A stretch of 28,815 nucleotides of DNA, taken from the NCBI GenBank assembly GCA_947375085.1, contig CANCEQ010000012.1, positions 1-28,815 on the forward strand. The letters run 5' to 3'. This DNA is from Flavobacteriales bacterium. GTDB lineage: Bacteria > Bacteroidota > Bacteroidia > Flavobacteriales > Crocinitomicaceae. The position numbers and the translations under genes were made by a program. Numbering within the stretch: the first letter of the stretch is position 1; each line of letters opens with the position of its first letter. This document shows positions 1 through 7,346 of this stretch, in pieces. Under the pieces are notes generated by a model. It did no database searches and had not been told where the DNA came from. It saw nothing but the letters and a program-made list of their open reading frames with translations.

Positions 1-255
1 GCTACAGCAGCTGGTAAATGTTTATTGTTGGATACATTAGGTTTTGATGATTGGTATTTACCATCTATGGAAGAAATGAGAGGGGTGAGTGAGCGTTTAG
101 GAAAAATTGGACAAGGAAATTTAACTTCAGATTATTACTGGACTTCAACGCAAATTAGTGCAAAAGAAGCATATTTGATAATGAATGCTAATAGATCTCC
201 AGCAAAGTTAGCAAAAGGAGTGCCATACCATGTTCGACCAGTACGTTCATTTTAG
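1..255 (+). CDS. C-terminal end of a DUF1566/Lcl-domain protein (5' partial)
   Basis: The reading frame is open from the first base of the window, so this is the C-terminal 84 codons of a gene that starts upstream. It carries the hallmarks of the DUF1566 (Lcl, C-type-lectin-like) fold: the GFDDWYLPS motif, a YYWTST motif about 30 residues later, and a terminal HVRPVRSF. In this family these segments form the end of the domain, and the proteins are usually secreted or surface-exposed ligand-binding proteins of unknown partner. An internal TTG at 25 could be read as a start, but the domain would then be cut. The gene ends 9 bp inside the convergent acyltransferase gene. Its link to the polysaccharide locus is doubtful; it probably marks the left border. 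Confidence 0.7.
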   Translation, partial: ATAAGKCLLLDTLGFDDWYLPSMEEMRGVSERLGKIGQGNLTSDYYWTSTQISAKEAYLIMNANRSPAKLAKGVPYHVRPVRSF

Positions 256-1251
256 TTTTTTAGAAAAAGCTAAAAACCTAGATTCTATCCACTTATTAAA
301 AAAATGAGCAAATAGAACTGCCATAGCGGTATAAAAAAAGAGTAATAGGATTTTCCCAAAAGGATAAACATGTAATGGTAAAATTCTTTTAGTCACTGAC
401 TCAATTATAATTCCAAATGGCCAATGTGTAATGTAAAGACTATACGATATGCCTCCCAAATAAGTTGCCGCTTTGAATGAAACCGTTAAATTGCATAAGA
501 TGATAATAAAAGCGGACATCCCAAATATAAATTTAGGAATTGAATTTTGATAATAACATATTGAAATTGTTAAAACGGTAATTATTACATAAGGAATTCC
601 TTTTAAAATCGATTCTTTTTTCAGAAAAAGGAGGATTCCTAAAAAGAAAAAAGAAGCGTGTCCAAAAAACCATCCAAACCAATCAATAGATTCCGGACGA
701 TTATTACCTATAAGAAGTATAGGAATACAGATAAGAAAGGTTGCTAAATATTTTTTATTCAAAATTAAAGGGAGTAAAAGTCCGATTAAAATGTAAAATT
801 GAAACTCAATCGCTAATGTCCAAAAAACAGGATTGAACCAAGAAGATTTAATCAAAGGAGCTGAAAAACTGATGTTTCCAAGGATGGCTGTCCAATTAAA
901 ACCTGGCCAACTGATACCATCAATCGGACGCTTTAAAAAAAGTATAGCTGAAAAATAAATTAGGATAGAAAAAAGCATAGCAACATAAGCAGGAGGTGCG
1001 AGGCGTATGTATCTTCGAAGTAAGTTTTTCCAAAAACCCTTCAGGGAATAGTTCGATTTTTTCATCGAAAAAGGAATGATAAAACCAGAAATAACAAAAA
1101 ATATTTGCACACCGTATTCACCGTATGCTAAAATCGAAGTTAAATAATTTGGATTTAAAGTGGGGAGCAATAATCCACTATAATGATAAAGGACTACCCC
1201 TAAAGCTGCTATCCCCCTTAAAAAGTCCAATGATTTTATATGTTCTTTCAT
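247..1251 (-). CDS. Acyltransferase-3 family membrane O-acyltransferase (OafA-like)
   Basis: A 334-residue integral membrane protein, usual length for a stand-alone acyltransferase-3 (OafA/NodX/YrhL) domain. The N-terminus LDFLRGIAALGVVLYHYSG holds the family's conserved Arg (about residue 12) and catalytic-type His (about residue 23). FFVISGFI, the basic RRYIRLAPPAY segment and WTLAIEFQFY are further family signatures. About ten hydrophobic segments are visible. Members transfer acetyl or other acyl groups from acyl-CoA to sugar hydroxyls of surface glycans. It is the only leftward gene in the window. It is divergent from the polymerase-like gene by 88 bp and convergent with the Lcl gene, overlapping its end by 9 bp, so it is transcribed separately. 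Probable role: O-acetylation of the glycan made by this locus; the acceptor cannot be told. Confidence 0.9.
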   Translation of the reverse strand: MKEHIKSLDFLRGIAALGVVLYHYSGLLLPTLNPNYLTSILAYGEYGVQIFFVISGFIIPFSMKKSNYSLKGFWKNLLRRYIRLAPPAYVAMLFSILIYFSAILFLKRPIDGISWPGFNWTAILGNISFSAPLIKSSWFNPVFWTLAIEFQFYILIGLLLPLILNKKYLATFLICIPILLIGNNRPESIDWFGWFFGHASFFFLGILLFLKKESILKGIPYVIITVLTISICYYQNSIPKFIFGMSAFIIILCNLTVSFKAATYLGGISYSLYITHWPFGIIIESVTKRILPLHVYPFGKILLLFFYTAMAVLFAHFFNKWIESRFLAFSKKLK

Positions 1252-1276
1252 CTATTATCTTTTACTATTAAATAGC

Positions 1277-1284
1277 CAAAAATA
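1277..1284 (-). promoter_or_regulatory. Possible -7 box for the leftward acyltransferase gene
   Basis: Reading leftward the sequence is TATTTTTG, matching the Bacteroidota -7 consensus TAnnTTTG, and it lies 26-33 bases ahead of the acyltransferase ATG. No clear TTG -33 element is seen at the usual spacing. Such boxes arise by chance about once per kb in DNA this AT-rich, so this is tentative. Confidence 0.3.
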
Positions 1285-1317
1285 ACAACAAAAAGAGAAA
1301 TAAATTCTTTTAATTTC

Positions 1318-1325
1318 TATCTTTG
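1318..1325 (+). promoter_or_regulatory. Possible -7 box ahead of the main rightward cluster
   Basis: TATCTTTG matches TAnnTTTG and ends 14 bases before the ATG of the first rightward gene. It sits in the 88-bp divergent intergenic region, where a promoter is needed for each direction. A -33 TTG at the normal distance is not obvious, and the leader would be very short. Confidence 0.35.
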
Positions 1326-1339
1326 GATAAATTAGAGTT

Positions 1340-2686
1340 ATGCAGTATTACTATAGTGATCTTTTTTCTTTTCAAAATATTTTCTTGGGTGTGATTTTTT
1401 ATTTTATCTTAAATTTTATTAAGAAAACTAAAATGAATAATATTACTGATCCAATTTTTCAAAAATATTATTCTCGCAATTTTAATATAAAGATAATATT
1501 AGTTGTTATTTATGCTTTTTATTATGTTTTCGTGGTAGGGGGAGGTGACACGGTTGCCTATTGGGAAGGTGCAGTAACACTTAATAAATTGTTCTGGAAA
1601 TCTTCAGAAATGTATTTTGAACAATTAATGAATACACCTACGCCTGAATTGCAACTTCGACATTTTGATTATTCAACAGGAAATCCACCCGGTTGGATTT
1701 ATCGTGAACCTGAAAGTTGGTTTGTTGCTAAAATTTATTCATTAATTACATTTATAAGTTTCAATAGTTATCTTGTGGGTAATTTAATAGTATCCTATAT
1801 CGTATCCGTTGCTAGTTTTCGATTATTTCTTTTGGTAGAATCCTTTAAGTTACATCAAGCAAAATACGTTGCTTTTGCAACACTTTTCTTACCTTCAGTC
1901 GTTTTTTGGTGTTCGGGAATAACAAAAGATTCTATTGTATTGTTAGCCATCATTTATATCAATGTTAATTTTTTAGAATGGATTTTAAAAAAACCAGGAA
2001 ATAATAGAAAAAGGATTTTAATTATTGTCTTTTATGGGTTTTTATTATTTCATATAAGAGATTTTATGTTGTCAGTAATTGGCGTTGCTTTTATGGTGGT
2101 ATTAATGGCGAGACTTGCCAATAAATACAGAAAAAAACCTTTTGCATTTTATAGTTTGAGGGTTCTAACAATTGTAATAGGTGTTTTCGTTTTTATTACC
2201 CAAGGGAGTAAGTTGGCAGAAAGTGAGGAAGTTAAACAAGCGGAAGTAATTGCCGAAGATTTTGCAACAAATACAACCTATGAGGGAGCTCGTTATAGTA
2301 TTGGAGTAACTAATTTTTCATCAGCAGGTTTGATAGCAGGTTTCATACCTGCGATAATTGCAGGTATTTATAGGCCTTTTATTTGGGAGAGTTTAAATAT
2401 TTCATTTATTTTTAATGGTTTGGAAAGTATTTATTTTTTTTATCTAACGTGGCTGTTTGTGAAAAAAGATTTTTTATTAAAAGTAAAACTTGTTCGGCAA
2501 AATGAGTTTTTGGTGTTCGCTTTTGTATTCTCTATTTTATTAGCATTCATGGTTGGGTTAACTTCTGGTTTATTAGGGGTGCTAGTTCGTTTTAAAGCAC
2601 CTCTTTTGTCTTTTTTTGTATTGGTTTTAACCGTAGAATTTAAAAAAGAAGAATTAAATTTAGAAAATAAAAATTTGAAAGATTAG
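1340..2686 (+). CDS. Polytopic membrane protein, possible polysaccharide polymerase (Wzy/EpsG-like)
   Basis: A 448-residue protein made largely of hydrophobic segments, about nine to eleven. A long polar loop holds GGGDTVAYWEG and NPPGWIYREPESWF. A PSVVFWCSGITKDS motif in the middle resembles a conserved segment in EpsG-type and other polymerase or GT-C-like membrane proteins of exopolysaccharide loci. The family is not recognised with certainty. Position at the head of the rightward genes, directly before Wzm/Wzt, argues for a role in assembling the glycan: polymerase, or membrane glycosyltransferase using a lipid-linked donor. A Wzy-type polymerase would be unexpected beside an ABC exporter, so a transferase role is equally open. 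The C-terminus is short, charged and probably cytoplasmic. Confidence 0.75.
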   Translation: MQYYYSDLFSFQNIFLGVIFYFILNFIKKTKMNNITDPIFQKYYSRNFNIKIILVVIYAFYYVFVVGGGDTVAYWEGAVTLNKLFWKSSEMYFEQLMNTPTPELQLRHFDYSTGNPPGWIYREPESWFVAKIYSLITFISFNSYLVGNLIVSYIVSVASFRLFLLVESFKLHQAKYVAFATLFLPSVVFWCSGITKDSIVLLAIIYINVNFLEWILKKPGNNRKRILIIVFYGFLLFHIRDFMLSVIGVAFMVVLMARLANKYRKKPFAFYSLRVLTIVIGVFVFITQGSKLAESEEVKQAEVIAEDFATNTTYEGARYSIGVTNFSSAGLIAGFIPAIIAGIYRPFIWESLNISFIFNGLESIYFFYLTWLFVKKDFLLKVKLVRQNEFLVFAFVFSILLAFMVGLTSGLLGVLVRFKAPLLSFFVLVLTVEFKKEELNLENKNLKD

Positions 2687-2739
2687 TTCAATTGTTAATA
2701 ACTAATCATTTACGTATTTTATTTAATTGATAGTATAAT

Positions 2740-2747
2740 TAATTTTG
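2740..2747 (+). promoter_or_regulatory. Possible -7 box before wzm
   Basis: TAATTTTG fits TAnnTTTG in the 77-bp gap before the ABC permease gene, ending 16 bases before its ATG. No TTG at the usual -33 spacing. The gap is also long enough for simple read-through from the upstream gene, so this is a weak call. Confidence 0.25.
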
Positions 2748-2763
2748 TTTTATTACAAATTAT

Positions 2764-3618
2764 ATGATATATAATAAAGATAATAGTCGTTGGACAAAAA
2801 TAATTTCCGCTAAGAGGAGTTTGCTTGATTTCAATTTGAAAGAACTTTTAGAGTACAAGGATTTAATTTTTGTTCTCGTTAAAAGAGACATTGTTTCTAT
2901 TTATAAACAAACAGTTTTGGGGCCTTTATGGTTTTTATTTGGACCTTTATTTACTGTTTTTACTTATACATTTGCTTTTGGGACAATTGCTAAAATATCA
3001 ACCGATGGAATTCCTGCTCCTGTCTTTTATTTATCAGGAACAATACTTTGGAATTATTTTCAAGCTTGTTTTAATGGAGCTTCTAATACATTCTCTTCTA
3101 ATGCTAATATTTTCGGGAAAGTTTATTTCCCTAGGTTGATACCTTCTCTATCTTTGATCATTTCAAACTTATTAAAACTAGGTTTACAATTTATCGTGTT
3201 TTTATTGTTTTGCGTATATTATTTTAATTCGGGCTCTATTTCAATGAATGTATATGTTTTCTTTTTTCCTTTTTTAATTTTTTTGATGGCTATAATGGCT
3301 TTAGGTATAGGTTTGATTATTTCGTCCCTTACTGTTAAGTATAGAGATATCAATCAATTAATTGGAGCTTTTATGATGTTATTAATGTATTCTTGTCCTA
3401 TTATTTATCCTTCATCAAGTGTTCCATCAGTATTAAAGCCTTATTTAGTATTAAACCCTATTGTACCAATTATAGATACATTCAGGTATGCTTTTACAGG
3501 TGCAGGCGTCCCTGATACAGTTGGGTTAATATATAGTCTAATATTTTCTATTGTAGTTTTAGTAATAGGAGTTTTATTTTTTAACAAAGTAGAAAAGAAT
3601 TTTATAGATTCCTTTTAA
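2764..3618 (+). CDS. wzm: ABC-2 polysaccharide exporter permease Wzm
   Basis: A 284-residue inner-membrane permease of the ABC-2 (TagG/RfbA/Wzm) family. The N-terminal cytoplasmic stretch ends in ELLEYKDLIFVLVKRDI, a typical amphipathic entry helix. It is followed by YKQTVLGPLWFLFGPL and about six transmembrane segments. A late SCPIIYPSSSVP stretch and LNPIVPIIDTFRYAF are characteristic of O-antigen and capsule permeases. Two copies pair with two Wzt subunits to export a complete, undecaprenyl-diphosphate-linked polysaccharide across the inner membrane. The ATPase gene starts only 4 bases after its stop, so the two are co-translated from one message. Length and order are normal for the family. 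Confidence 0.93.
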   Translation: MIYNKDNSRWTKIISAKRSLLDFNLKELLEYKDLIFVLVKRDIVSIYKQTVLGPLWFLFGPLFTVFTYTFAFGTIAKISTDGIPAPVFYLSGTILWNYFQACFNGASNTFSSNANIFGKVYFPRLIPSLSLIISNLLKLGLQFIVFLLFCVYYFNSGSISMNVYVFFFPFLIFLMAIMALGIGLIISSLTVKYRDINQLIGAFMMLLMYSCPIIYPSSSVPSVLKPYLVLNPIVPIIDTFRYAFTGAGVPDTVGLIYSLIFSIVVLVIGVLFFNKVEKNFIDSF

Positions 3619-3622
3619 TAGT

Positions 3623-4915
3623 ATGTCAAATAAATCAGTATTAAAAGTTGTAGATTTATCAAAGCGCTATCATCTTGGTGTTGTTGGTGGTAAAACAATG
3701 AAAGCAGATGTTAAAAGGTTTTTTAGAAAATTTTTTAATAGCAAAGAAAATTATGTAGACGAAGGTGAAGTAAATGATAGAACTATATCTGCTTCAAGTT
3801 CAAATTATGTTTGGTCACTAAAAGATGTAAACTTTGAAATTCAAAAGGGTGATGTTGTTGGAATTATAGGTAGAAACGGTGCAGGTAAAAGTACATTGTT
3901 AAAAATTTTATCAAGAATTACAGCACCAACATCTGGAGAAGTTAGAATTAGTGGTAAAATTGCCTCATTATTAGAAGTAGGTACTGGTTTTCACCCTGAA
4001 CTTACAGGTAGAGAAAACATCTATTTAAATGGTTCTATTTTAGGAATGACTAAAGTTGAAATAAATCAAAAAATTGATGCTATTATTGATTTTGCAGAAA
4101 TTCAACGTTATATTGATACACCTGTTAAGCGTTATTCATCAGGGATGTATGTCCGATTAGCATTTTCAATAGCTGCACATTTGGAGCCTGATATTTTAAT
4201 TTTAGACGAAGTTTTAGCTGTTGGAGACGCTTCTTTTCAAAAGAAATGTATTGATAAAATGGCTGAAATATCACAAAATGAAGGGCGTACTATTTTATTT
4301 GTAAGTCATATTATGGCATCGATTCAAAGTTTGTGCAACAAAATAATAGTACTAGACAAAGGAAGTGTTAAATTTATTGGAAATGTTGAAGAAGGTATCG
4401 CTAAATATCTTGAAATAAATGAAAATTTCACTAATGAAATCGAAATAGAAAATTCAAAAAGCAGAACAGGTAATCAAAAAATAATTTTTTCGGATTTTTA
4501 TTTTGAATCAAAAGAAGGAAGAAAAATTGATAAAATCCTTACTGGACAAGATTTAACTTTAGTCTTTAAGTTAAAGAAAAACAGCACCGATAATATTAAT
4601 GATATTGACTTAGGTTTTTCTATTCATGATAATTATGATCAAGGATTAGCAAATTTGTATAGTTCTTATCAAAATGTTTTCTTTACTACTAATGAAAAAT
4701 ATATGACTGTAAAATTTGTTTTACCTACTTTATCATTCTCACCAGGTAATATTGGTATAAGAGGTCGAATATTGGTTTCAGGAGAAGAATCTGATTTTTA
4801 TATGCATAAATTAGGCGAAATTTTGATTGAAATGGGAGATTTTTATAATACCGGTGTGATTGGTCAATCTAATTGGGGTAAATATTTAATAAAAGGTCAA
4901 TGGTTAAAAGATTAA
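3623..4915 (+). CDS. wzt: ABC polysaccharide exporter ATPase Wzt with C-terminal extension
   Basis: A 430-residue ATPase. Walker A is GRNGAGKST (residues 83-91), the signature begins YSSGM (171-175), Walker B is ILILDE (191-196) and the switch His is near 229. The roughly 60 residues before the core, including a basic KRFFRKFF stretch, match the long N-terminus of O-antigen Wzt proteins. Residues from about 285 to the end form the extra beta-rich Wzt C-terminal domain, which in characterised systems (E. coli O9a, Raoultella O12) binds the finished, terminally modified glycan. Its presence suggests that a non-reducing-end modification may be read as the export signal. The methyltransferase genes nearby are candidates for making that mark. 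The stop overlaps the next gene by 16 bases. Confidence 0.95.
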   Translation: MSNKSVLKVVDLSKRYHLGVVGGKTMKADVKRFFRKFFNSKENYVDEGEVNDRTISASSSNYVWSLKDVNFEIQKGDVVGIIGRNGAGKSTLLKILSRITAPTSGEVRISGKIASLLEVGTGFHPELTGRENIYLNGSILGMTKVEINQKIDAIIDFAEIQRYIDTPVKRYSSGMYVRLAFSIAAHLEPDILILDEVLAVGDASFQKKCIDKMAEISQNEGRTILFVSHIMASIQSLCNKIIVLDKGSVKFIGNVEEGIAKYLEINENFTNEIEIENSKSRTGNQKIIFSDFYFESKEGRKIDKILTGQDLTLVFKLKKNSTDNINDIDLGFSIHDNYDQGLANLYSSYQNVFFTTNEKYMTVKFVLPTLSFSPGNIGIRGRILVSGEESDFYMHKLGEILIEMGDFYNTGVIGQSNWGKYLIKGQWLKD

Positions 4916-5637
4916 TAGCAAATTTAATATTGAAAATATCACCTAAGAAGATAAAACGAATTTTTACTTATGAGGTGGATTATAGAAATGCAGAAAAGTT
5001 GAAATTTTCACAATTATCTTTTGCTCAAGAAAGTGAAGATTTAGTTTTAAATAAAATATTCGGTAATCAATCAAGTGGTTTTTTCATAGATATAGGCGCA
5101 AATCACCCTGTTCGTTTTTCAAATACTTGGTTTTTTTATAAAAAAGGATGGAGAGGTGTTAATATTGAACCTAATCCTGAAATGTTTAAACTTTTACAGC
5201 AATATAGACCTCACGATTTAAATTTAAATATTGGAATCAGTGATAAGAAAGGTTTACTTAATTATTTTATGTTCAACGAACCAGCTTTGAATACTTTTTC
5301 AGAGTACGAAAGGGATCAATACCTTCAGAAATCTGAATATTTTTTAAAAAAAGAAATGAAAGTTGGTGTGGATACACTTGAGAGTGTTTTAAAGGAAAAT
5401 AATATTTCTAGAAATCAAGCTATTGATTTTATGACTATAGATGCTGAAGGTTTTGATTTAAAGGTATTGCAATCGTTTGATATATCTGAATATGCACCAA
5501 AAGTGATTTTAATTGAAATATTAGAAATTAAATCGATCTTAGATGTTGTTAATAATGATATTTATGTTTATTTGACTTCAAAAAACTATTACCTTTTTTT
5601 AAGAACTGGAAATACCTTTATTTTCAAGAAAGATTAA
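4900..5637 (+). CDS. FkbM-family SAM-dependent methyltransferase
   Basis: A 245-residue protein with the FkbM methyltransferase fold. The SAM motif is FIDIGANHP (62-70), the acidic ribose-binding position is in NIEPNP (about 88-93), and a later MTIDAEGFDLKVL motif is typical of the family. Members O-methylate sugars and polyketides. The start overlaps the end of wzt by 16 bases in another frame, implying translational coupling, and this is the last gene before a 387-bp gap. In ABC-dependent O-antigen systems a methyltransferase can cap the chain and create the Wzt recognition mark, so this is the best candidate for a chain terminator here. That role is inferred from position alone. Overall length is usual. 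Confidence 0.85.
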   Translation: MVKRLIANLILKISPKKIKRIFTYEVDYRNAEKLKFSQLSFAQESEDLVLNKIFGNQSSGFFIDIGANHPVRFSNTWFFYKKGWRGVNIEPNPEMFKLLQQYRPHDLNLNIGISDKKGLLNYFMFNEPALNTFSEYERDQYLQKSEYFLKKEMKVGVDTLESVLKENNISRNQAIDFMTIDAEGFDLKVLQSFDISEYAPKVILIEILEIKSILDVVNNDIYVYLTSKNYYLFLRTGNTFIFKKD

Positions 5638-5661
5638 ATATTTAATTTTTTTTTTTGCTAT

Positions 5662-5669
5662 TATATTTG
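5662..5669 (+). promoter_or_regulatory. TAnnTTTG box directly upstream of the inverted repeat
   Basis: TATATTTG matches the Bacteroidota -7 consensus exactly and ends one base before the left arm of the 18-bp inverted repeat. Transcription from it would begin inside the stem. No matching -33 TTG is evident. It may be a coincidence of base composition. Confidence 0.25.
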
Positions 5670-5670
5670 G

Positions 5671-5715
5671 ATTTCACAAGAACACTTTCTTTTTTAAAAA
5701 GTGTTCTTGTGAAAT
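5671..5715. repeat. 18-bp perfect inverted repeat (hairpin, terminator-like)
   Basis: The left arm at 5671-5688 (ATTTCACAAGAACACTTT) and right arm at 5698-5715 are exact reverse complements with a 9-base T-rich spacer. Transcribed either way this folds into a long hairpin about 33 bases after the FkbM stop. It may end transcription of the wzm-wzt-FkbM unit. However, no U-tract follows the right arm, so it is not a textbook intrinsic terminator. Confidence 0.75.
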
Positions 5716-6024
5716 TTAGAGGGCCAGAAACTAAATGTTTTGGATGGACAGTAATTTTTTTTAACTATAATTAAAAATAAACCAAAGGTTTGTAAAATTG
5801 GAAAAAATTAGACTTTTTATATAGTCAATACTTATAATTTATAAAATTAATTGTTAAGAAAATTTGATTATATTGAATGGAAGTAATGATTTGAGCTAGA
5901 TAATTTGTCTGTGAGAGTATTTTATAAAATATGGAATTAAAAATTTACATCAATTTATCGATAGTAGAAAAATATCCTTTATAATTATAACTACCTTTAC
6001 ATTCGCAAGAAAAGAAAATACTTT

Positions 6025-6819
6025 ATGAATATTGTTATTCAAGGTCGTCCAGATGGGTTAGGAAATAGAATTGAAGAATTAATCAATTTAGGTGCTTATT
6101 GTAATGTAAATAAGCAAAAAGCGACTTATATATGGAGGAATAAACCTCATTATTGGAATGGTGAGTTGATTGCTAGGTCCTATGATATTTATTTATCATT
6201 AGATAATGTTATAATTACAACTGACAATGAAATTTCAGGGGCTGTTACAGAGGTTAATACTATCACAGATAACCTCACTCAAAAAGATTTTCTGAAAGCT
6301 GCAAAAAACATTAAACCTAACTTTGCAATTAATTTTGAAAATAACATAAAACCTTTGGGTATTCATTTACGAGGAACAGATCGAATTAATAAAAAAATGA
6401 ATCACCCTCACTTTATGAAATCTGAAAAGCAGTTCAATGATTTAATTGATAGAACAGTTTTTTATGTAAATAAAACCCTACCTCAATATTTATTTATTTG
6501 TTCTGATGACATACAATATAAAAATATGTTTTTGAGTCGGCTAGACAAACGAATAAAAGTAGTTAATCCTGTTGCTGAAAATGATATTCCTGAAGAATAT
6601 ATAGATTTTTTCTCATTAACACTATGTAGTGAAGTTGTAATGTGTTCAAAATTTTCCACTTTTGCTATAACAGCTTCTTTAATTGGCAATTTGAAGTTAA
6701 CAGCTTTTTATAAAGATAATGAGGTAAGAGATAGATATAAAGCAATGATGCATTATGAACTTAAAAGTTTAAATCAAAAAATTATAGATATTTTTAAGTT
6801 TTTTAAATTAAGATTATGA
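6025..6819 (+). CDS. NodZ/FUT8-like (GT23/GT11-type fold) glycosyltransferase
   Basis: A 264-residue protein resembling fucosyltransferases of the NodZ/FUT8/O-FucT superfamily. The N-terminal GLGNRIEEL motif, HLRGTDR (114-120, equivalent to the donor-binding H-x-R-R-T/G-D motif), FICSDD (158-162) and the C-terminal DFFSLTLCSEVVMCSKFSTF segment match the three peptide motifs of that superfamily. Members transfer fucose or a related deoxyhexose from GDP-sugar. The protein is soluble and probably cytoplasmic, working at the membrane surface. It heads a compact run of genes, and the next gene overlaps its stop in an ATGA arrangement. The donor is unknown; no GDP-fucose synthesis gene lies in the window. 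Confidence 0.75.
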   Translation: MNIVIQGRPDGLGNRIEELINLGAYCNVNKQKATYIWRNKPHYWNGELIARSYDIYLSLDNVIITTDNEISGAVTEVNTITDNLTQKDFLKAAKNIKPNFAINFENNIKPLGIHLRGTDRINKKMNHPHFMKSEKQFNDLIDRTVFYVNKTLPQYLFICSDDIQYKNMFLSRLDKRIKVVNPVAENDIPEEYIDFFSLTLCSEVVMCSKFSTFAITASLIGNLKLTAFYKDNEVRDRYKAMMHYELKSLNQKIIDIFKFFKLRL

Positions 6820-7346
6820 AATTACATTTAGGATGTGGTAATAAAATATTAGAAGGATTTATTAATGTAGATATTAGACCAAATGAAGGAGTTGATATTA
6901 TTGACAACATTGGAATATTAGAATCTATTGAAAAAGAGTCAGTAGAGTTTATATATTGTTGCCATGTATTAGAGCATTTCGGTAGATTTGAATACTTAGA
7001 GGTGCTAAAACGATGGTATGAGGTCCTTTTAAAAGGTGGAACCTTAAGGCTTTCAGTACCTGATTTAGAAAAAGTTTTTGAGCAGTATAAAAATGGAACT
7101 AGTCTAAAAAAACTGTTAGGTTTTTTGTATGGAGGACAAACTTATCCTCAAAATTATCATTATATTGGATTTGACTTCAATTCATTGAAAGAAGATTTAG
7201 AAATGATCGGATTTAAAAACATTCGTCTTTGGGATTGGAAACAAACCGAATATTCTCATATTGATGATTTTTCTCAGGCTTATTTACCTCACATGGAAAA
7301 AGATAATGGTATGTTGATGAGTTTAAATATTGAAGCAGATAAGTAA
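6816..7346 (+). CDS. Class I SAM-dependent methyltransferase (type 11-like)
   Basis: A 176-residue methyltransferase. The SAM-binding motif I is LHLGCGNK at the very N-terminus, followed by the acidic GFINVDIRP, then IYCCHVLEHFGR, the usual post-I motif of methyltransferase type 11 proteins, and LLKGGTLRLSVPDLE. It overlaps the upstream glycosyltransferase stop by 4 bases and ends directly against the start of the asparagine-synthase-like gene with no spacer, so all three are likely translationally coupled. In polysaccharide clusters such short enzymes methylate sugars or act as unassigned accessory enzymes. The substrate is not evident. It is shorter than many type 11 enzymes but looks complete. 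Confidence 0.85.
   Translation: MKLHLGCGNKILEGFINVDIRPNEGVDIIDNIGILESIEKESVEFIYCCHVLEHFGRFEYLEVLKRWYEVLLKGGTLRLSVPDLEKVFEQYKNGTSLKKLLGFLYGGQTYPQNYHYIGFDFNSLKEDLEMIGFKNIRLWDWKQTEYSHIDDFSQAYLPHMEKDNGMLMSLNIEADK

Larger units (their letters stand above)
5638..6024. other. 387-bp intergenic region
   Basis: Very AT-rich, with no convincing gene. It contains a T-tract right after the FkbM stop, a TAnnTTTG box (5662-5669) and an 18-bp perfect inverted repeat (5671-5715). Near its right end TACCTTTA (5992-5999) is one base off the -7 consensus and could serve the next gene. A 40-odd-codon frame without ATG running through the hairpin to about 5770 is not supported as a gene. Confidence 0.7.

Noticed and set aside
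257..276. TTTTTAG and CTAAAAA inverted repeat between the convergent Lcl and acyltransferase ends, a possible bidirectional terminator.
   Set aside because: Only seven A/T-dominated base pairs and it overlaps the acyltransferase coding end; not strong enough to call.
2870..3139. An 89-codon plus-strand frame within the ABC permease gene.
   Set aside because: Out-of-frame reading of the hydrophobic permease coding region; the permease frame is full length and family-typical.
5645..5772. An open frame of about 45 codons without ATG through the inverted repeat, with a GPETKCFGWT-like peptide.
   Set aside because: No start codon, no recognisable homology, and it crosses a perfect hairpin; most likely chance in a gap.
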